Source: Myxococcales bacterium (lineage in GTDB: Bacteria > Myxococcota_A > UBA9160 > UBA4427). From it: 63,341 bases of DNA. The stretch covers positions 97,603-160,943 of the forward strand of contig DUCN01000013.1 of the NCBI GenBank assembly GCA_012959805.1. Reading direction: 5' to 3'. Both the position numbers and the translations under genes were made by a program. This document shows, in pieces, positions 51,973 to 61,460 of the stretch (positions are counted from its first letter, which is position 1; each line of letters begins with the position of its first letter). Below the pieces are notes generated by a model, which was not told where the DNA came from, did no database searches, and saw only the letters and a program-made list of their open reading frames with translations.

Positions 51973-52995
51973 TCAAAAAAGATTGGCGCTTCGATCGATG
52001 ACCCAATAGGCGGCCAGCGAACCCATGACGTAGACCGCCGCGCGCTCCGGGAGAGGCAATGCCAGGCGTCGCAGGGTGGCGCTGAGACCGGCGAGTCCGA
52101 TCACGAAGGTGAGCTGGCCGATTTCGATTCCAAAATTGAAGGAGAGCAGCGCCATCGGGATCTCGCCATCGGGCAGCCCGATTTCGCGAAGCGCGCCGGC
52201 AAAGCCCATTCCGTGCAGAAGCCCGAAGACCAGCGCCATCATCCAAGGACTTCGTCGCATCAGTGTCGGTTGACTCTCATCTCGTGCGAGCTCGACCGCC
52301 AGAACTAACACGCTGACCGCGATCAAGACTTCGATAGGGCCGCTTGAAAACCGGGTATAGCCGAGTGCGGCGAGGCTGAGCGTGACGGAATGACCCATAG
52401 TGAATGACGTGATCGTCTGGATGAGCGCTCGTCGATTCGCGCAGAGCATGAAGAGTCCGAATACGAAGAGGAGATGATCGCCGCCGGAGAGAATGTGTTC
52501 GAAGCCAATCGTCAGATAGTCGAGGAATACAGCGAAGCGCTCGGCCTTGGCGGGAACGACCATCGAGGGTTCGGAGCGGCGAAGTACGCGCTGAATCATG
52601 CGCCCGTCAGCGAGTCGGATGCGAACCAATGTGTCGATCTTAGCCGGCCCGAGCCCATCGATATGAATCGGACGACCCACGAGTCCCTGTTCGCCACAGT
52701 CGATGGCCCAGCGCATTAAGACGGCGACACCTTGTTTTTCGAATCGTGGCTCTGAGACCGGGGCGCAGTCTTGAGGGACGATGGGCTCGACATGACTGCC
52801 GGGGACGCTGAGAGAGGAACGCTTCCAGAGAACCTCGACGATGCCGTTGGAATCTTCCTGGAGATCGAGGAGCGCCGGCGCGAGGGGATGGGCCGACGCC
52901 TCTTTCGTGAAGCCAAAGCCAGTGGCCAGCGCAACGGCAATGAGAATGAAGAGGGCGGCAGAGACGATGCGTGGTTTGCTTCGAGGCAGCATCAT
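51973..52995 (-). CDS. HupE/UreJ-family membrane protein
   Basis: The 340-residue protein has a signal peptide, an extracytoplasmic N-terminal domain of about 150 residues, and a C-terminal HupE/UreJ_2 domain. That domain has several transmembrane helices (GFEHILSGGDHLLFVFGLFML, TSFTMGHSVTLSLAALGY, LLHGMGFAGALREIGLP). His and Asp residues in the helices suggest metal transport, possibly nickel or cobalt, but this is not shown. It overlaps the upstream peptidyl-prolyl isomerase gene by 4 bp, a pairing seen in other genomes. Confidence 0.87.
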   Translation of the reverse strand: MMLPRSKPRIVSAALFILIAVALATGFGFTKEASAHPLAPALLDLQEDSNGIVEVLWKRSSLSVPGSHVEPIVPQDCAPVSEPRFEKQGVAVLMRWAIDCGEQGLVGRPIHIDGLGPAKIDTLVRIRLADGRMIQRVLRRSEPSMVVPAKAERFAVFLDYLTIGFEHILSGGDHLLFVFGLFMLCANRRALIQTITSFTMGHSVTLSLAALGYTRFSSGPIEVLIAVSVLVLAVELARDESQPTLMRRSPWMMALVFGLLHGMGFAGALREIGLPDGEIPMALLSFNFGIEIGQLTFVIGLAGLSATLRRLALPLPERAAVYVMGSLAAYWVIDRSANLF

Positions 52996-54026
52996 TCATT
53001 CTCCGCAGGGGTGGGGCCGGGTGTCTTTTGCGTATGGGTGGACTCGGGCGCGCGATCGAGGTCGGCTTCGATGTCGATGTCGATTTCGTATCGGCTTCGT
53101 TGATCCGTCAAGAATTCTTCAAGCCGTTGGTCTCTTCTTTCTTGCTCCATCTCGCTTCGGATGCGACCCACGACCTCGTGGAGTGGGGGAAGATTGCCTG
53201 GGAAGGCGTTTACGTTCCAAACGAGATGTTGGCCGTAGGCCGAGGGGATTGGGCGTGACCAGCGATTGAGTGCGCTCTTGAATACGTCGCGTCCGAAGGA
53301 GACCCCGAAGCTTCTTTGCAGATCACGTTCGGAGCGTTTCTCGAGCCGGTGGCCAAGTGGAAAAGGGTCGCCGAGCGCGATCGCTTCCTGAAGAGAAAGG
53401 GGGTTTGTAGTGAGTTGTTCGAGCAAGGCGGTCGCATCCTGGCCGAGTTCCGCACCGCGTCGATCGGCGCTCAGGAAAACATGCACGAGTGTGCGCCGAT
53501 CGGGCTCACGGAATTCTTCGGATCGCCGTTGGTAGGCCTGCTCGATTTCATCTTCCGAGGGTCTCTGCTCTGGGTCGAGCCTTCCGGCATGGCGCCGCAT
53601 CTTTTGGATCAGGATGCGGCGAACGACGATGTCGTCCTGATGAAGACCTAACGAAATCGCACGGGTGATTAGATCGCCGAAATCTTCGAAGCGGGCTGCA
53701 TCATCGAGGAAGAGCATCTTTTGAACGAGGCGTGCATGGATGCCTCCGTCGCCCTTGATGAGTCCGTTGTCGATGGCTTCGCGAAATAGGATCTCTTCAT
53801 CGACTTCTGTCGCGATCATTCTCTCGAGCTCTCGCCCATTGGCATCGCGGCCGACTTGCTGTTGGAAGCTGAGTCGGAGCTCACTGATCTTGGCCGCGTC
53901 CATCGTAATGCTCTGCGTGTTGACCGGCAGATCGGAGGAGCGCTCCGTCATTCGCCACACCTGGAGGGCGAAGATGAACAAACCGATGACGAAGAAATGA
54001 ATGAGTGGCGAATGCAGTAGACGCAT
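52992..54026 (-). CDS. Membrane-anchored parvulin-type peptidyl-prolyl isomerase
   Basis: The 344-residue protein has an N-terminal anchor helix (LIHFFVIGLFIFALQVW), a chaperone-like helical region (EVDEEILFREAIDNGLIKGDG) and a parvulin-like region (SEEFREPDRRTLVHVFLS; LQRSFGVSFGRDVFKS). A tail follows with DQRSRYEIDID. The conserved parvulin His pair is not clear, so it may be chaperone-like. It is translated just before HupE and may fold or mature it. Confidence 0.8.
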   Translation of the reverse strand: MRLLHSPLIHFFVIGLFIFALQVWRMTERSSDLPVNTQSITMDAAKISELRLSFQQQVGRDANGRELERMIATEVDEEILFREAIDNGLIKGDGGIHARLVQKMLFLDDAARFEDFGDLITRAISLGLHQDDIVVRRILIQKMRRHAGRLDPEQRPSEDEIEQAYQRRSEEFREPDRRTLVHVFLSADRRGAELGQDATALLEQLTTNPLSLQEAIALGDPFPLGHRLEKRSERDLQRSFGVSFGRDVFKSALNRWSRPIPSAYGQHLVWNVNAFPGNLPPLHEVVGRIRSEMEQERRDQRLEEFLTDQRSRYEIDIDIEADLDRAPESTHTQKTPGPTPAENE

Positions 54027-54046
54027 AGAGGGAAGGAGCTCGGGCT

Positions 54047-54547
54047 CTAGCCGATTGCCCGTTTGAGGGATTCAGGTGTTTTGCCGCTCGGAAGCTTTCG
54101 ATGGTCCCAGGAGACGAAGCGTTGGGGGACGGCTGTGACGAGAACGCGCTTGGACGCCATCTTGGCCTTCACGTCGTCAGGGATTCTGGCGAGGTCTGGG
54201 AGTGGGCTGCCTGTCATCGCGTTGGCCTCGATCATGGTCGCAACCGTTCGCTCGATGTCGATCGTGAGATGAGCTCGGCATTCGATCATGACGCCGCGGA
54301 GTTCGCTGTATTCAGTGCCGGCTTCAACTAGGAGAGTCAGCTTTGGATCTCGCTCAATATTTCTGACCTTCTGACTACTGGCGTAGGTTGCACAGCGAAT
54401 GGTTAGGTCATCATCGATCACGAAGAACATTGCGACGGCATGTGGGAAACCCGAGGGGCCATTAGTCACGAACGTCATCGAATGGCCTTCGCGAAGAAAG
54501 TCAAGAATCTCATCCGGACTCATTCCAATTTCGTCTTTTCGAGGCAT
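54047..54547 (-). CDS. Pyridoxamine 5'-phosphate oxidase-like FMN-binding protein
   Basis: The 166-residue split-barrel protein has HSMTFVTNGPSGFPHAVAMFFVIDDDLTIRCATYASSQKVRNIERDPKLTLLVEAG in pattern, the usual order for PPOX/F420-binding proteins. The C-terminus has RFVSWDHRKLP. It binds FMN, F420 or heme; which one is not clear. An in-frame Met at residue 8 is an alternative start. Confidence 0.82.
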   Translation of the reverse strand: MPRKDEIGMSPDEILDFLREGHSMTFVTNGPSGFPHAVAMFFVIDDDLTIRCATYASSQKVRNIERDPKLTLLVEAGTEYSELRGVMIECRAHLTIDIERTVATMIEANAMTGSPLPDLARIPDDVKAKMASKRVLVTAVPQRFVSWDHRKLPSGKTPESLKRAIG

Positions 54548-54789
54548 GGGCGCGTCTCACAGAAAGGGCAGGGATCATTGTTCTGGTTCTCAGAGGGTAT
54601 CTCAATCACTGGGAATTGCGGTAGGCCTGATTGAAGCCGAACTCGCGCCCGACCCTCCCGTGCTAGCGTCGAATGTCCCGGCTGGGGAGGGTGTGGATCG
54701 GGTGACCACTTCCTGACGATTCCGTGAGAACCGCGCGTCGAACGCATGTCGACTCCATGACAGCCGTGTGAAAATGAGGGAGTGATCAA

Positions 54790-55575
54790 ATGTCTGAAGA
54801 GCTTGCTGGCAAGGTCGCCTTGATCTCCGGGGCCGCCCGCGGCATGGGCGCTGAAGAGGCTCGACTCTTTACGTCCCAGGGAGCGAAGGTCCTGCTCGGG
54901 GATGTACTGGACGAAGAGGGCGCGAAGGTTGCCGCGGAGATCGGTGAGGCCGCTCGCTACATTCATCTCGATGTGACCTCGGAGTCGGATTGGTTAGCCG
55001 CGGTCGCGCTGGCAGAAGAAACGTTCGGTCGCCTGGATGTTCTGGTGAACAACGCAGGGATTCTGCGGTTTTCCCTGCTCGAAAAAACTTCACTCGAAGA
55101 ATTCGAACTCGTTATGCGAGTCAATCAGGTCGGTCCCTTTCTCGGGATGAAGTCCTGCATTCCGGCGATGCGGCGGGCTGGTGGCGGTTCGATCGTGAAT
55201 ATTTCGTCTTTGGCTGGTATGCAAGGTGTTGGGGGTGCGGTCGCTTATACGTCGAGCAAGTTCGCTGTTCGCGGTATGACCAAAGTGGCTGCGATCGAGC
55301 TCGGCGGCGAATCGATTCGAGTCAATTCGGTTCATCCGGGCGGAGTCGAAACGCCCATGACCCGCCCCTTTGGTGTCGATGCGGCCGCCGAGGACAGTCG
55401 CGCATATACCTCACCTATTCCCAGGATCGGTCGCCCCGATGAGGTTGCGAATCTCGTCTTGTGGCTGGCCTCGGACAAGAGCTCGTATTGCACCGGTTCA
55501 GAATTCGTGATTGACGGTGGCGAAGGGGCTGGCGGCATGCCCGGTCCGCTGCGACAGCTGCTGGAGGGGCGCTGA
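54790..55575 (+). CDS. Short-chain dehydrogenase/reductase
   Basis: The 261-residue classical SDR has SGAARGMGAEEARLF, VNNAGIL, SSLAGMQGVGGAVAYTSSK (catalytic Ser-Tyr-Lys) and HPGGVETPMT. It resembles glucose-1-dehydrogenase and hydroxysteroid dehydrogenase groups. Its stop overlaps the start of the tandem DsbA-type gene (TGATG), and two more degradative genes follow, suggesting an operon for ring or side-chain breakdown. Confidence 0.9.
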   Translation: MSEELAGKVALISGAARGMGAEEARLFTSQGAKVLLGDVLDEEGAKVAAEIGEAARYIHLDVTSESDWLAAVALAEETFGRLDVLVNNAGILRFSLLEKTSLEEFELVMRVNQVGPFLGMKSCIPAMRRAGGGSIVNISSLAGMQGVGGAVAYTSSKFAVRGMTKVAAIELGGESIRVNSVHPGGVETPMTRPFGVDAAAEDSRAYTSPIPRIGRPDEVANLVLWLASDKSSYCTGSEFVIDGGEGAGGMPGPLRQLLEGR

Positions 55576-56975
55576 TGACGTCGGGTGTCGAGAGCCTGCG
55601 CGGGGAACATCCGCTCGTCGTATATATTGATTTGAAGAGCCCCTACGCGTTCATCGCCGTGGAGCCCACCCGCGCGATGGCCAAGACTTTGGGCGTCCGG
55701 ATCGAATGGCGGCCCTTTACGCTCGACATTCCGAGCTATCTGGGATCGGCGAAGGTCAACCGGAAGAAGCAGGTGGTGTCGAGTCATCGCAGCGCGGATC
55801 AGTGGACGGGTGTTCGTTATGCCTACCGCGATGCACGGCGCTACGCGAGCCTTTCCGGAAAGACGCTGCGAGGGACTGAGAAGATCTGGGATTCGAGTCT
55901 TGCGGGTATCGCGATGCTCTGTGCCAAGAAGCAAGGCGACGAATGTCTAGATCGATTCCTGGACGAAGCCTATCTCGCCTTTTGGCGACGAGACCTCGAC
56001 ATCGAGGATGTCGGCATCCTCGAACAGATCTTGCATTCGGTGGGTGCGCAAGTCGATTCGTTTGCGGACTTCGTCGCCCAGGAGGGCCGCGTCGAGCACG
56101 ATGAACTGAACGAGAAGGCCTTCGACGCCGGAGTATATGGGGTGCCGACCTATCTCGTCGGTGACGAGATGTGGTTCGGGCGGGAGCATCTTCCTCGCGT
56201 CGAATGGCTCCTGGGCGGCGGGCACGGCGATGCCCCTGACGTGGCGAATCGTTCCTTTGGTCCACGCGGTGAGACGAAGCGCATGCGTTCGGGTCGTCCG
56301 AACAGCGACGTCGGGAATGCTTCGTCTAACAATTCTGCTGAGGCCGGAACCGGCAAGCTGACGGTCGTACTCGATCTGCGATACCCCCAGGCTTATCTGG
56401 CCTTTCATCCGGCACTTCGATTCGCGCAAGAACGCGGGCTCGCGGTCGACTGGCTCCCCTTTCCCGCTTCGACACTCAAACCCCCGACGGCGCCTGAGGA
56501 GGAAAAAGATCGAAGCGTTCGACATCGAAGTCTTCGGTCCGAAGCCATTGCGCGCGAGATCGAAGTCAATGCCGACCGCCAGGGCTTGGATATGAGCGAG
56601 TTCTACCGGGCAGGAGATTCGACCGCATTCAATCTAGGCTGGCTCTGGATGCGGGAATCCCATGGCGAGCAGCTCGAGAACTTTCTCGGCGAAGCATTTC
56701 GAGCGTATTGGGCGGTGGACCTCGACCCGGCCAGTGAATCTGAGGTGGCCGCGCTGATCGAGGCCATGGATCAGGGTATGGATGCGAATTGTTATCGGGC
56801 ATGGTGTCGCGGGAAGGGGCCAGAATCGCTCGAGAAGACGACCGGAGATCTGCACGCTCGCGGTGTCTTTGCTGCGCCGAGCTACCTGGTCGGGGACGAA
56901 ATTTTTTTGGGAAGGCAGCATCTGCCGATGATTGGTTGGTTGCTGGAGGGGCGGTCCGGTGAACTTCCAATCTAG
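55575..56975 (+). CDS. Tandem DsbA/HCCA-isomerase-like protein
   Basis: The 466-residue protein carries two copies of the DsbA-like HCCA-isomerase fold. Domain 1 (about 10-225) has IDLKSPYAFIAVEP with the key Ser and YGVPTYLVGDEMWFGREHLP. Domain 2 (about 260-460) has LDLRYPQAYLAFHP and FAAPSYLVGDEIFLGRQHLP. Domain 2 has Tyr where the Ser should be, so it is probably inactive and structural. A single-domain paralogue is at 35992. Tandem fusion is unusual for this family. Confidence 0.85.
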   Translation: MTSGVESLRGEHPLVVYIDLKSPYAFIAVEPTRAMAKTLGVRIEWRPFTLDIPSYLGSAKVNRKKQVVSSHRSADQWTGVRYAYRDARRYASLSGKTLRGTEKIWDSSLAGIAMLCAKKQGDECLDRFLDEAYLAFWRRDLDIEDVGILEQILHSVGAQVDSFADFVAQEGRVEHDELNEKAFDAGVYGVPTYLVGDEMWFGREHLPRVEWLLGGGHGDAPDVANRSFGPRGETKRMRSGRPNSDVGNASSNNSAEAGTGKLTVVLDLRYPQAYLAFHPALRFAQERGLAVDWLPFPASTLKPPTAPEEEKDRSVRHRSLRSEAIAREIEVNADRQGLDMSEFYRAGDSTAFNLGWLWMRESHGEQLENFLGEAFRAYWAVDLDPASESEVAALIEAMDQGMDANCYRAWCRGKGPESLEKTTGDLHARGVFAAPSYLVGDEIFLGRQHLPMIGWLLEGRSGELPI

Positions 56976-57014
56976 TCCCGACAGACGACGGGTTGACGAA
57001 ACGCGGGCCAGTCG

Positions 57015-57815
57015 ATGAGCAGGGTTCGTTATGCGAAGGGGTTGCGTGATCTGGATCGAGCGGATCGAGCTCTCGCCAAGGCGTCTGGGGATGTCGTTCG
57101 GAGAATTCGATGCGTTTACGAGACGGATGCTGAAGTCGCTCAGGCCGTCGTGCCGAGGCCGCTCGAAGTTCATGTCGCGTCCGAGATCTGTGTTTCCTTT
57201 ACTTCGATCGCGACGCCAATCACTCCGGATGTGACGGTCGAAGTCCGCTCGGTTCATTTTGGCGTGCATGTCGAATACGATTCGAAGCCCGGTTGTTATC
57301 TCTTGACGGTCCCGATGAGCTCCGAACGACTAGTCCTACTGAGTCGTGAGCGATATGGGGAGCCGGCTAAACTGGCCGACGTTGAGTTCGGTGAAGGCGG
57401 CGCGTCGGACACTTTCTGCGCAAGCGCCACGCGAAAGGGCATTCGCTATCTCGCTGCGACGGGCAGGCGACTCGAGGAACTGGGCCCACGCCGTGTCACC
57501 GAATACGGTTATTGCTTCAAGGCCTTTCCGGGCTGTCTTCCCTCTAAGGGATTCGATCAAGATCCCCAGCTCGTGCGACTCGAGTTGGATTTTGATTTTA
57601 CGCGCGGTTGGCGCCTCGAAGGTGGTATCCAATTGGTCGATTCGCCCTTCGATCCCGTGGCTGATCTTCCTGTACGTCGCATCGTCGAATTTGAGTACGC
57701 GGAGGGGACGCTTGCGAGTTCGGGTCGGGTGCTCCGGCCAGTGCCCGGCGATTGGCTGATGCCCTTCATTCACCAGCGCTACGACGATCCGGATGTCGAG
57801 GGCATCGACGTCTGA
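57015..57815 (+). CDS. Acetoacetate decarboxylase-superfamily protein lacking the Schiff-base Lys
   Basis: The 266-residue protein has the ADC-family order: VPRPLEVHVASEICVSF and YLLTVPMSSERLVLLSRERYGEPAKLADVEF in pattern. In acetoacetate decarboxylase the motif is PKKLA and the first Lys forms the Schiff base with substrate; here Ala118 replaces it and only Lys119 is left. Decarboxylation by the known route is therefore unlikely. Relatives with altered sites catalyse aldol or dehydration reactions. It lies 1 bp from an EthD gene. Confidence 0.78.
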   Translation: MSRVRYAKGLRDLDRADRALAKASGDVVRRIRCVYETDAEVAQAVVPRPLEVHVASEICVSFTSIATPITPDVTVEVRSVHFGVHVEYDSKPGCYLLTVPMSSERLVLLSRERYGEPAKLADVEFGEGGASDTFCASATRKGIRYLAATGRRLEELGPRRVTEYGYCFKAFPGCLPSKGFDQDPQLVRLELDFDFTRGWRLEGGIQLVDSPFDPVADLPVRRIVEFEYAEGTLASSGRVLRPVPGDWLMPFIHQRYDDPDVEGIDV

Positions 57816-57816
57816 G

Positions 57817-58521
57817 ATGACGGTCCTCCTTCAGCCCATGCAGAAGCTCTTCTATCTGATATTCGATGAAGCGAATTCCGATTCGGATCGATTGCGGGCG
57901 GCCTTGATCGGCGAGGTCATTCCCGTTCTGCGCCGATCGGGCGCTCAGGAAATCGGTCTCTTCGTGAGTGATGAAGCGGTCTCCGCCGGGAAGCCGACGC
58001 AGCAATCCGATCCGCCGATTCGCGCTGCGCTGAGTTTTTTCTTGGCTGACGTCGAAACTCGTGAGGCCGCTGAGGCGGCCATTCGTCCCCTCGCTGCTGA
58101 TCTGGCCGGTTACCGCGTTCGTGAGTCACGGCCGATCGTGCATGCGCGAAACGAGGGTCGGCGGATGCCGGGGATGATGCAGTTGACTTGTATCGCTGCA
58201 CGTCCTGGGATCGGTATGGAGGAATTTCATCGAATCTGGCATGAGGACCATCTCCAGGTTGCGGTCGAAACCCAGGCCACGTTTGGCTACGTCCGAAATG
58301 AGATCATTCACTCGATAACCGAAGGGGCTCCCGAGCGTTGGGCTGGGATCGTCGAGGAGAGTTTTCCAATCGAGGCCCTCGAGGACCCGATGGTGTTCTT
58401 CGATGCCAAGACTTCGGGCGAGCTGTCCGACAACCTCACGCGGATGGTCAAGAGCTGTCAGCGATTTATCGATCTCGAGAATCTCGAAGTGACGTTCATG
58501 TCGGAATACTATTTCGACTAG
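57817..58521 (+). CDS. EthD-domain protein
   Basis: The 234-residue protein has the ferredoxin-like alpha/beta EthD pattern (KLFYLIFDEAN, then PGIGMEEFHRIWHEDHLQVA, with the conserved WxxxH-type end of the helix) and a final EYYFD. EthD proteins are small accessory factors in ether or aromatic degradation, often fused or duplicated. The start at 57817 is 1 bp after the upstream stop; a Met at 57838 is also possible. Probably part of the 54790-58521 operon. Confidence 0.78.
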   Translation: MTVLLQPMQKLFYLIFDEANSDSDRLRAALIGEVIPVLRRSGAQEIGLFVSDEAVSAGKPTQQSDPPIRAALSFFLADVETREAAEAAIRPLAADLAGYRVRESRPIVHARNEGRRMPGMMQLTCIAARPGIGMEEFHRIWHEDHLQVAVETQATFGYVRNEIIHSITEGAPERWAGIVEESFPIEALEDPMVFFDAKTSGELSDNLTRMVKSCQRFIDLENLEVTFMSEYYFD

Positions 58522-58601
58522 AGATGCGACCAGTCACAAGACCGCGCCTTGGCCAATACTACGGTCGGTGGTCATGCTGTGACTCGAAGGAGAAGCGGCG
58601 G

Positions 58602-60242
58602 CTACTTACAGAGTCCGCCGCCAATCATCTGCACGGGTTCGCAGTCGTAGATCAGGCGTCCCGTTTCTCCGTGCATGTAATCGAGTATTCGAAGCGTTTC
58701 GGGCGGTGGCATTCCGGGCGCCGGCGTCGACTGAAGATCTTCGGTCGGTATCGGGTAGCTCGTCCAATCCTTAGGCGCACGCCAGCCCGGTGGAGGGACA
58801 AGCGAATTACGTGTACCCGAAGCCGGATACATGGTTCGCCATTCATGAATCTGTTTGGCCATGTCCGCGACAACTTTTGGATGCGCGGCGGCCAGGTTAT
58901 TCCGCTCGTAGGGATCATCGCGGATATCGAAGAGCCAGTTCTCGACGTCTGCTGAAAGTAGGCCCTGCTTGATGGTTTGGACGAGTTTCCACTGGTCGTT
59001 GAAGCCGGTGACATTGAAGGTTCCCCGGATCGGGGTCTCGGAAGCGAAGTAGAGCATGTCCTTTCGGGCCATCGGTTTGCCCGAGGCGATCGCGGGCCAG
59101 AGGCTGCGTCCGTCGAGATCAAAAACATTTCCGGTGGGAATCCCAACGGCCTCGGCAAGTGTCGGGAACACGTCCATCGCGGACATGATGCTCGTCATGC
59201 GAGTACCCGGCTCAATGATCTCGGGCCAGCGCATGAGAGAGACCACCCGGATCCCGCCTTCGAAGGTTTCGCCCTTGCCTCCGCGGAGTGGGACGTTGTC
59301 TGCGCCGCCCCGGGCGTAGGCGGCACCGCCATTGTCGCTAAAGAAGAGTACGATCGTTTCTCTTGCAAGATCCTCTTCATCGAGGGTGGCGAGTACGCGG
59401 CCGATCGCCTGGTCGAGTGCATCGACCACCGCCGCATAGACGGGGCGCGCGCTCTCTTGCAGCAGGAGTTTTCGAAACATCCGCGTGCGATCGGTCCCCT
59501 CGCTTCGCGCGGGCTCGCGATCGTCTCCCATGTCCGCGTATTTTTCGAGCAGATCATCTGGAGCTTCGAGTGGAGTATGGGGCGCGATGAAGGGGACGTA
59601 CAAGAAGAAGGGCTTTTGCTTGTCGCGCTCTCGAATATATCGACTGGCTTCGTCTGCCAGGAGATACGTCTCATACCCTTCGCCTTTAATGGCGACCCCA
59701 TTGCGCTGGAAATCGCGTCCGCCTTGATTGGCGAAGGGCGGGAAGTAGCCCACCTCCGTATGAAGATGTCCGTAGAAATGTTCGAACCCGCGCTCGCGAG
59801 GTGTATACGTTCCCTGGGCATGACCCAGATGCCATTTGCCCACCATTGCGGTCTGGTATCCGGCTGCGCGAAAGGACTCGGGCATGAAATGCTCGTCAGG
59901 ATGAATGCCATTCGTCATCCAGGGCATGATGACGCCGTAGACGACGCCCAGACGCATGGGATCACGCCCCGTCATCAGGGCCGCGCGTGTCGGCGAGCAG
60001 ATGGGCGTTGTGTAGAAGCGGCGAAGCTCCACGCCTTCGGCGGCGAGACGGTCGAGTGACGGTGTTTCGATGACTTCTTCGCCGTGGAAGCCAACATCGG
60101 ACCACCCAAGGTCATCCGCGAGGAAGATGATGACATTGGGTTGGGTGAGCGGTGCCGCCAGTATGAAGCTCGGCGAGCTGATGGCGACCGCAAACGCGAT
60201 CAAGATTACGGCGATTGGCGCGGTTGGTAGTGAACGATGCAT
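58602..60242 (-). CDS. Arylsulfatase (type I, FGly-dependent)
   Basis: The 546-residue protein has a Sec signal peptide (ending near ILAAP), the metal site FLADDLGWSDVGFHG, the sulfatase signature CSPTRAALMTGR with Cys82 (converted to formylglycine), GKWHLGH and FFSDNGGAAYARGGADN. It hydrolyses sulfate esters in the periplasm or outside the cell. A formylglycine-generating enzyme must be encoded elsewhere. GGAG upstream of 60242 sets the start. It is typical of sulfated-polysaccharide or aryl-sulfate users, unlike the Thr-type paralogue at 7301. Confidence 0.93.
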   Translation of the reverse strand: MHRSLPTAPIAVILIAFAVAISSPSFILAAPLTQPNVIIFLADDLGWSDVGFHGEEVIETPSLDRLAAEGVELRRFYTTPICSPTRAALMTGRDPMRLGVVYGVIMPWMTNGIHPDEHFMPESFRAAGYQTAMVGKWHLGHAQGTYTPRERGFEHFYGHLHTEVGYFPPFANQGGRDFQRNGVAIKGEGYETYLLADEASRYIRERDKQKPFFLYVPFIAPHTPLEAPDDLLEKYADMGDDREPARSEGTDRTRMFRKLLLQESARPVYAAVVDALDQAIGRVLATLDEEDLARETIVLFFSDNGGAAYARGGADNVPLRGGKGETFEGGIRVVSLMRWPEIIEPGTRMTSIMSAMDVFPTLAEAVGIPTGNVFDLDGRSLWPAIASGKPMARKDMLYFASETPIRGTFNVTGFNDQWKLVQTIKQGLLSADVENWLFDIRDDPYERNNLAAAHPKVVADMAKQIHEWRTMYPASGTRNSLVPPPGWRAPKDWTSYPIPTEDLQSTPAPGMPPPETLRILDYMHGETGRLIYDCEPVQMIGGGLCK

Positions 60243-60917
60243 GGATGTCTCCTGCGCAAAGGCCGGCGAGGAGGAGGAATTCATTCTTCGAGATCCTCGT
60301 CGATCGCGACCGCTGCATGTTACCGCAGGGCTTTTTTGCACTTCAGCCCCGAATCCATGAATCTTCGCGACGAAAAGGCACGGTGTCATGATTCATTTCC
60401 GCCCTTGCGCGATGCGCATTCGGAGCTATCTCGAGTCGGATGGGGCAAGCCGGACAGATATTGCGCGATGCGATCGGTTGGACTTGCTAGTTTGCATAAC
60501 GGCATGGTGACCGGGCGCTTCATGGGGCGGCCGTCGAAAAAAGAAGAATCGGTGGGGCTCAAATGCCTTCGGCCCGGTCGGGCATCGAGCGGGTTGGCTG
60601 CGTCCTCGAATAGGACTTCGGATGAGGGCGTGCTCCGGGGTCGCTCGGCCATGTGGGATTCTTGCGCGGCCTCATCGATCGGGGTGGCTGATCGTTCGGC
60701 GTATTGCCGGCTTCAGGGTCGACTGACGCGTCGTCCCGATCGCGCCGGAATGCTGAGAGTCCACGAATTGCAACTCGACTGGCCGTCAGGCCCGGAAATC
60801 ACGATTCGGACGCGGGATATTGGCCCGATGACTTGATTGCGAGGGGTCCGGACCCTAGCCTCTCAATCCAGCCATATTCCGGCCTTTTGGGGTTGGAGCT
60901 GTGAGGAGACGTGCCCG
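60243..60917. other. 675-bp stretch without a convincing gene
   Basis: Open frames on both strands (for example 60237-60836 plus) have no recognisable domain and poor, Arg/Ser-rich composition. The region upstream of 60918 includes a small palindrome GGTCCGGACC. I see no operator of the CATTCA/TGAATG type here. It could contain the promoter of the orphan ExbD gene. Confidence 0.5.
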
Positions 60918-61319
60918 ATGCGCGGAAATAGAAGTCGAGAGTCAGCTCAGAGCGAAGTGAATATGACGCCGATGCTGGATGTCGTGTTCATCATGCTGAT
61001 TTTCTTCATTGTGACAGCGTCCTTTGTGAAGGAAGCGGGTGTCGATGTCATTCGTCCGCGGGCAGTCACGGCTGATCCCAAGGACAAGGGCAATATCCTC
61101 ATCGCCATTACAGAGAACGGTCAGATCTGGATCGACCGACGGCAGGTCGATCCTCGCTCGTTGCGCGCGAGTATAGAGCGGCTGCATGGCGAGAATCCGA
61201 ACGGTGCCATCGTCATTCAGGCGGATCAGAAGTCGCAGAACCATCTCCTGGTTGCCGTCATGGACGCGGCGAAGTCCGCTGGTGTGAATCGGGTCGCAAT
61301 CGCCGCGGAGGGCGGTTAG
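60918..61319 (+). CDS. exbD: Orphan ExbD/TolR-like protein
   Basis: The 133-residue protein is very similar to the operon copy at 11548. It has the same transmembrane segment with the proton-path Asp21 (TPMLDVVFIMLIFF), the same GNILIAITE and IERL blocks, and VIQAD then VAVMDAAKSAGVNRVAIAAE. No ExbB, TonB or DUF3450 gene is near it. GTGAGGAG lies upstream of the ATG. A longer TTG start at 60837 is in frame but less likely. It may supply a second motor subunit or be a recent duplicate. Confidence 0.9.
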   Translation: MRGNRSRESAQSEVNMTPMLDVVFIMLIFFIVTASFVKEAGVDVIRPRAVTADPKDKGNILIAITENGQIWIDRRQVDPRSLRASIERLHGENPNGAIVIQADQKSQNHLLVAVMDAAKSAGVNRVAIAAEGG

Positions 61320-61460
61320 CGCTAGTTCGCCGACCGAGTCTTCCGGTTGAATTGGCGCAGCTTTGGATGCCGACCGATTCTCTGATGCCAGGCTGAAAGC
61401 TTCTCCTGTTAGGGTCCTCGAGTGTTTTGTCCGATCGTCGGGCACTCGAAAGGCGACCCA

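Noticed and set aside
60237..60836. 199-residue plus-strand open frame
   Set aside because: Overlaps the sulfatase start region and has a random Arg/Ser-rich composition; I do not support it as a gene.
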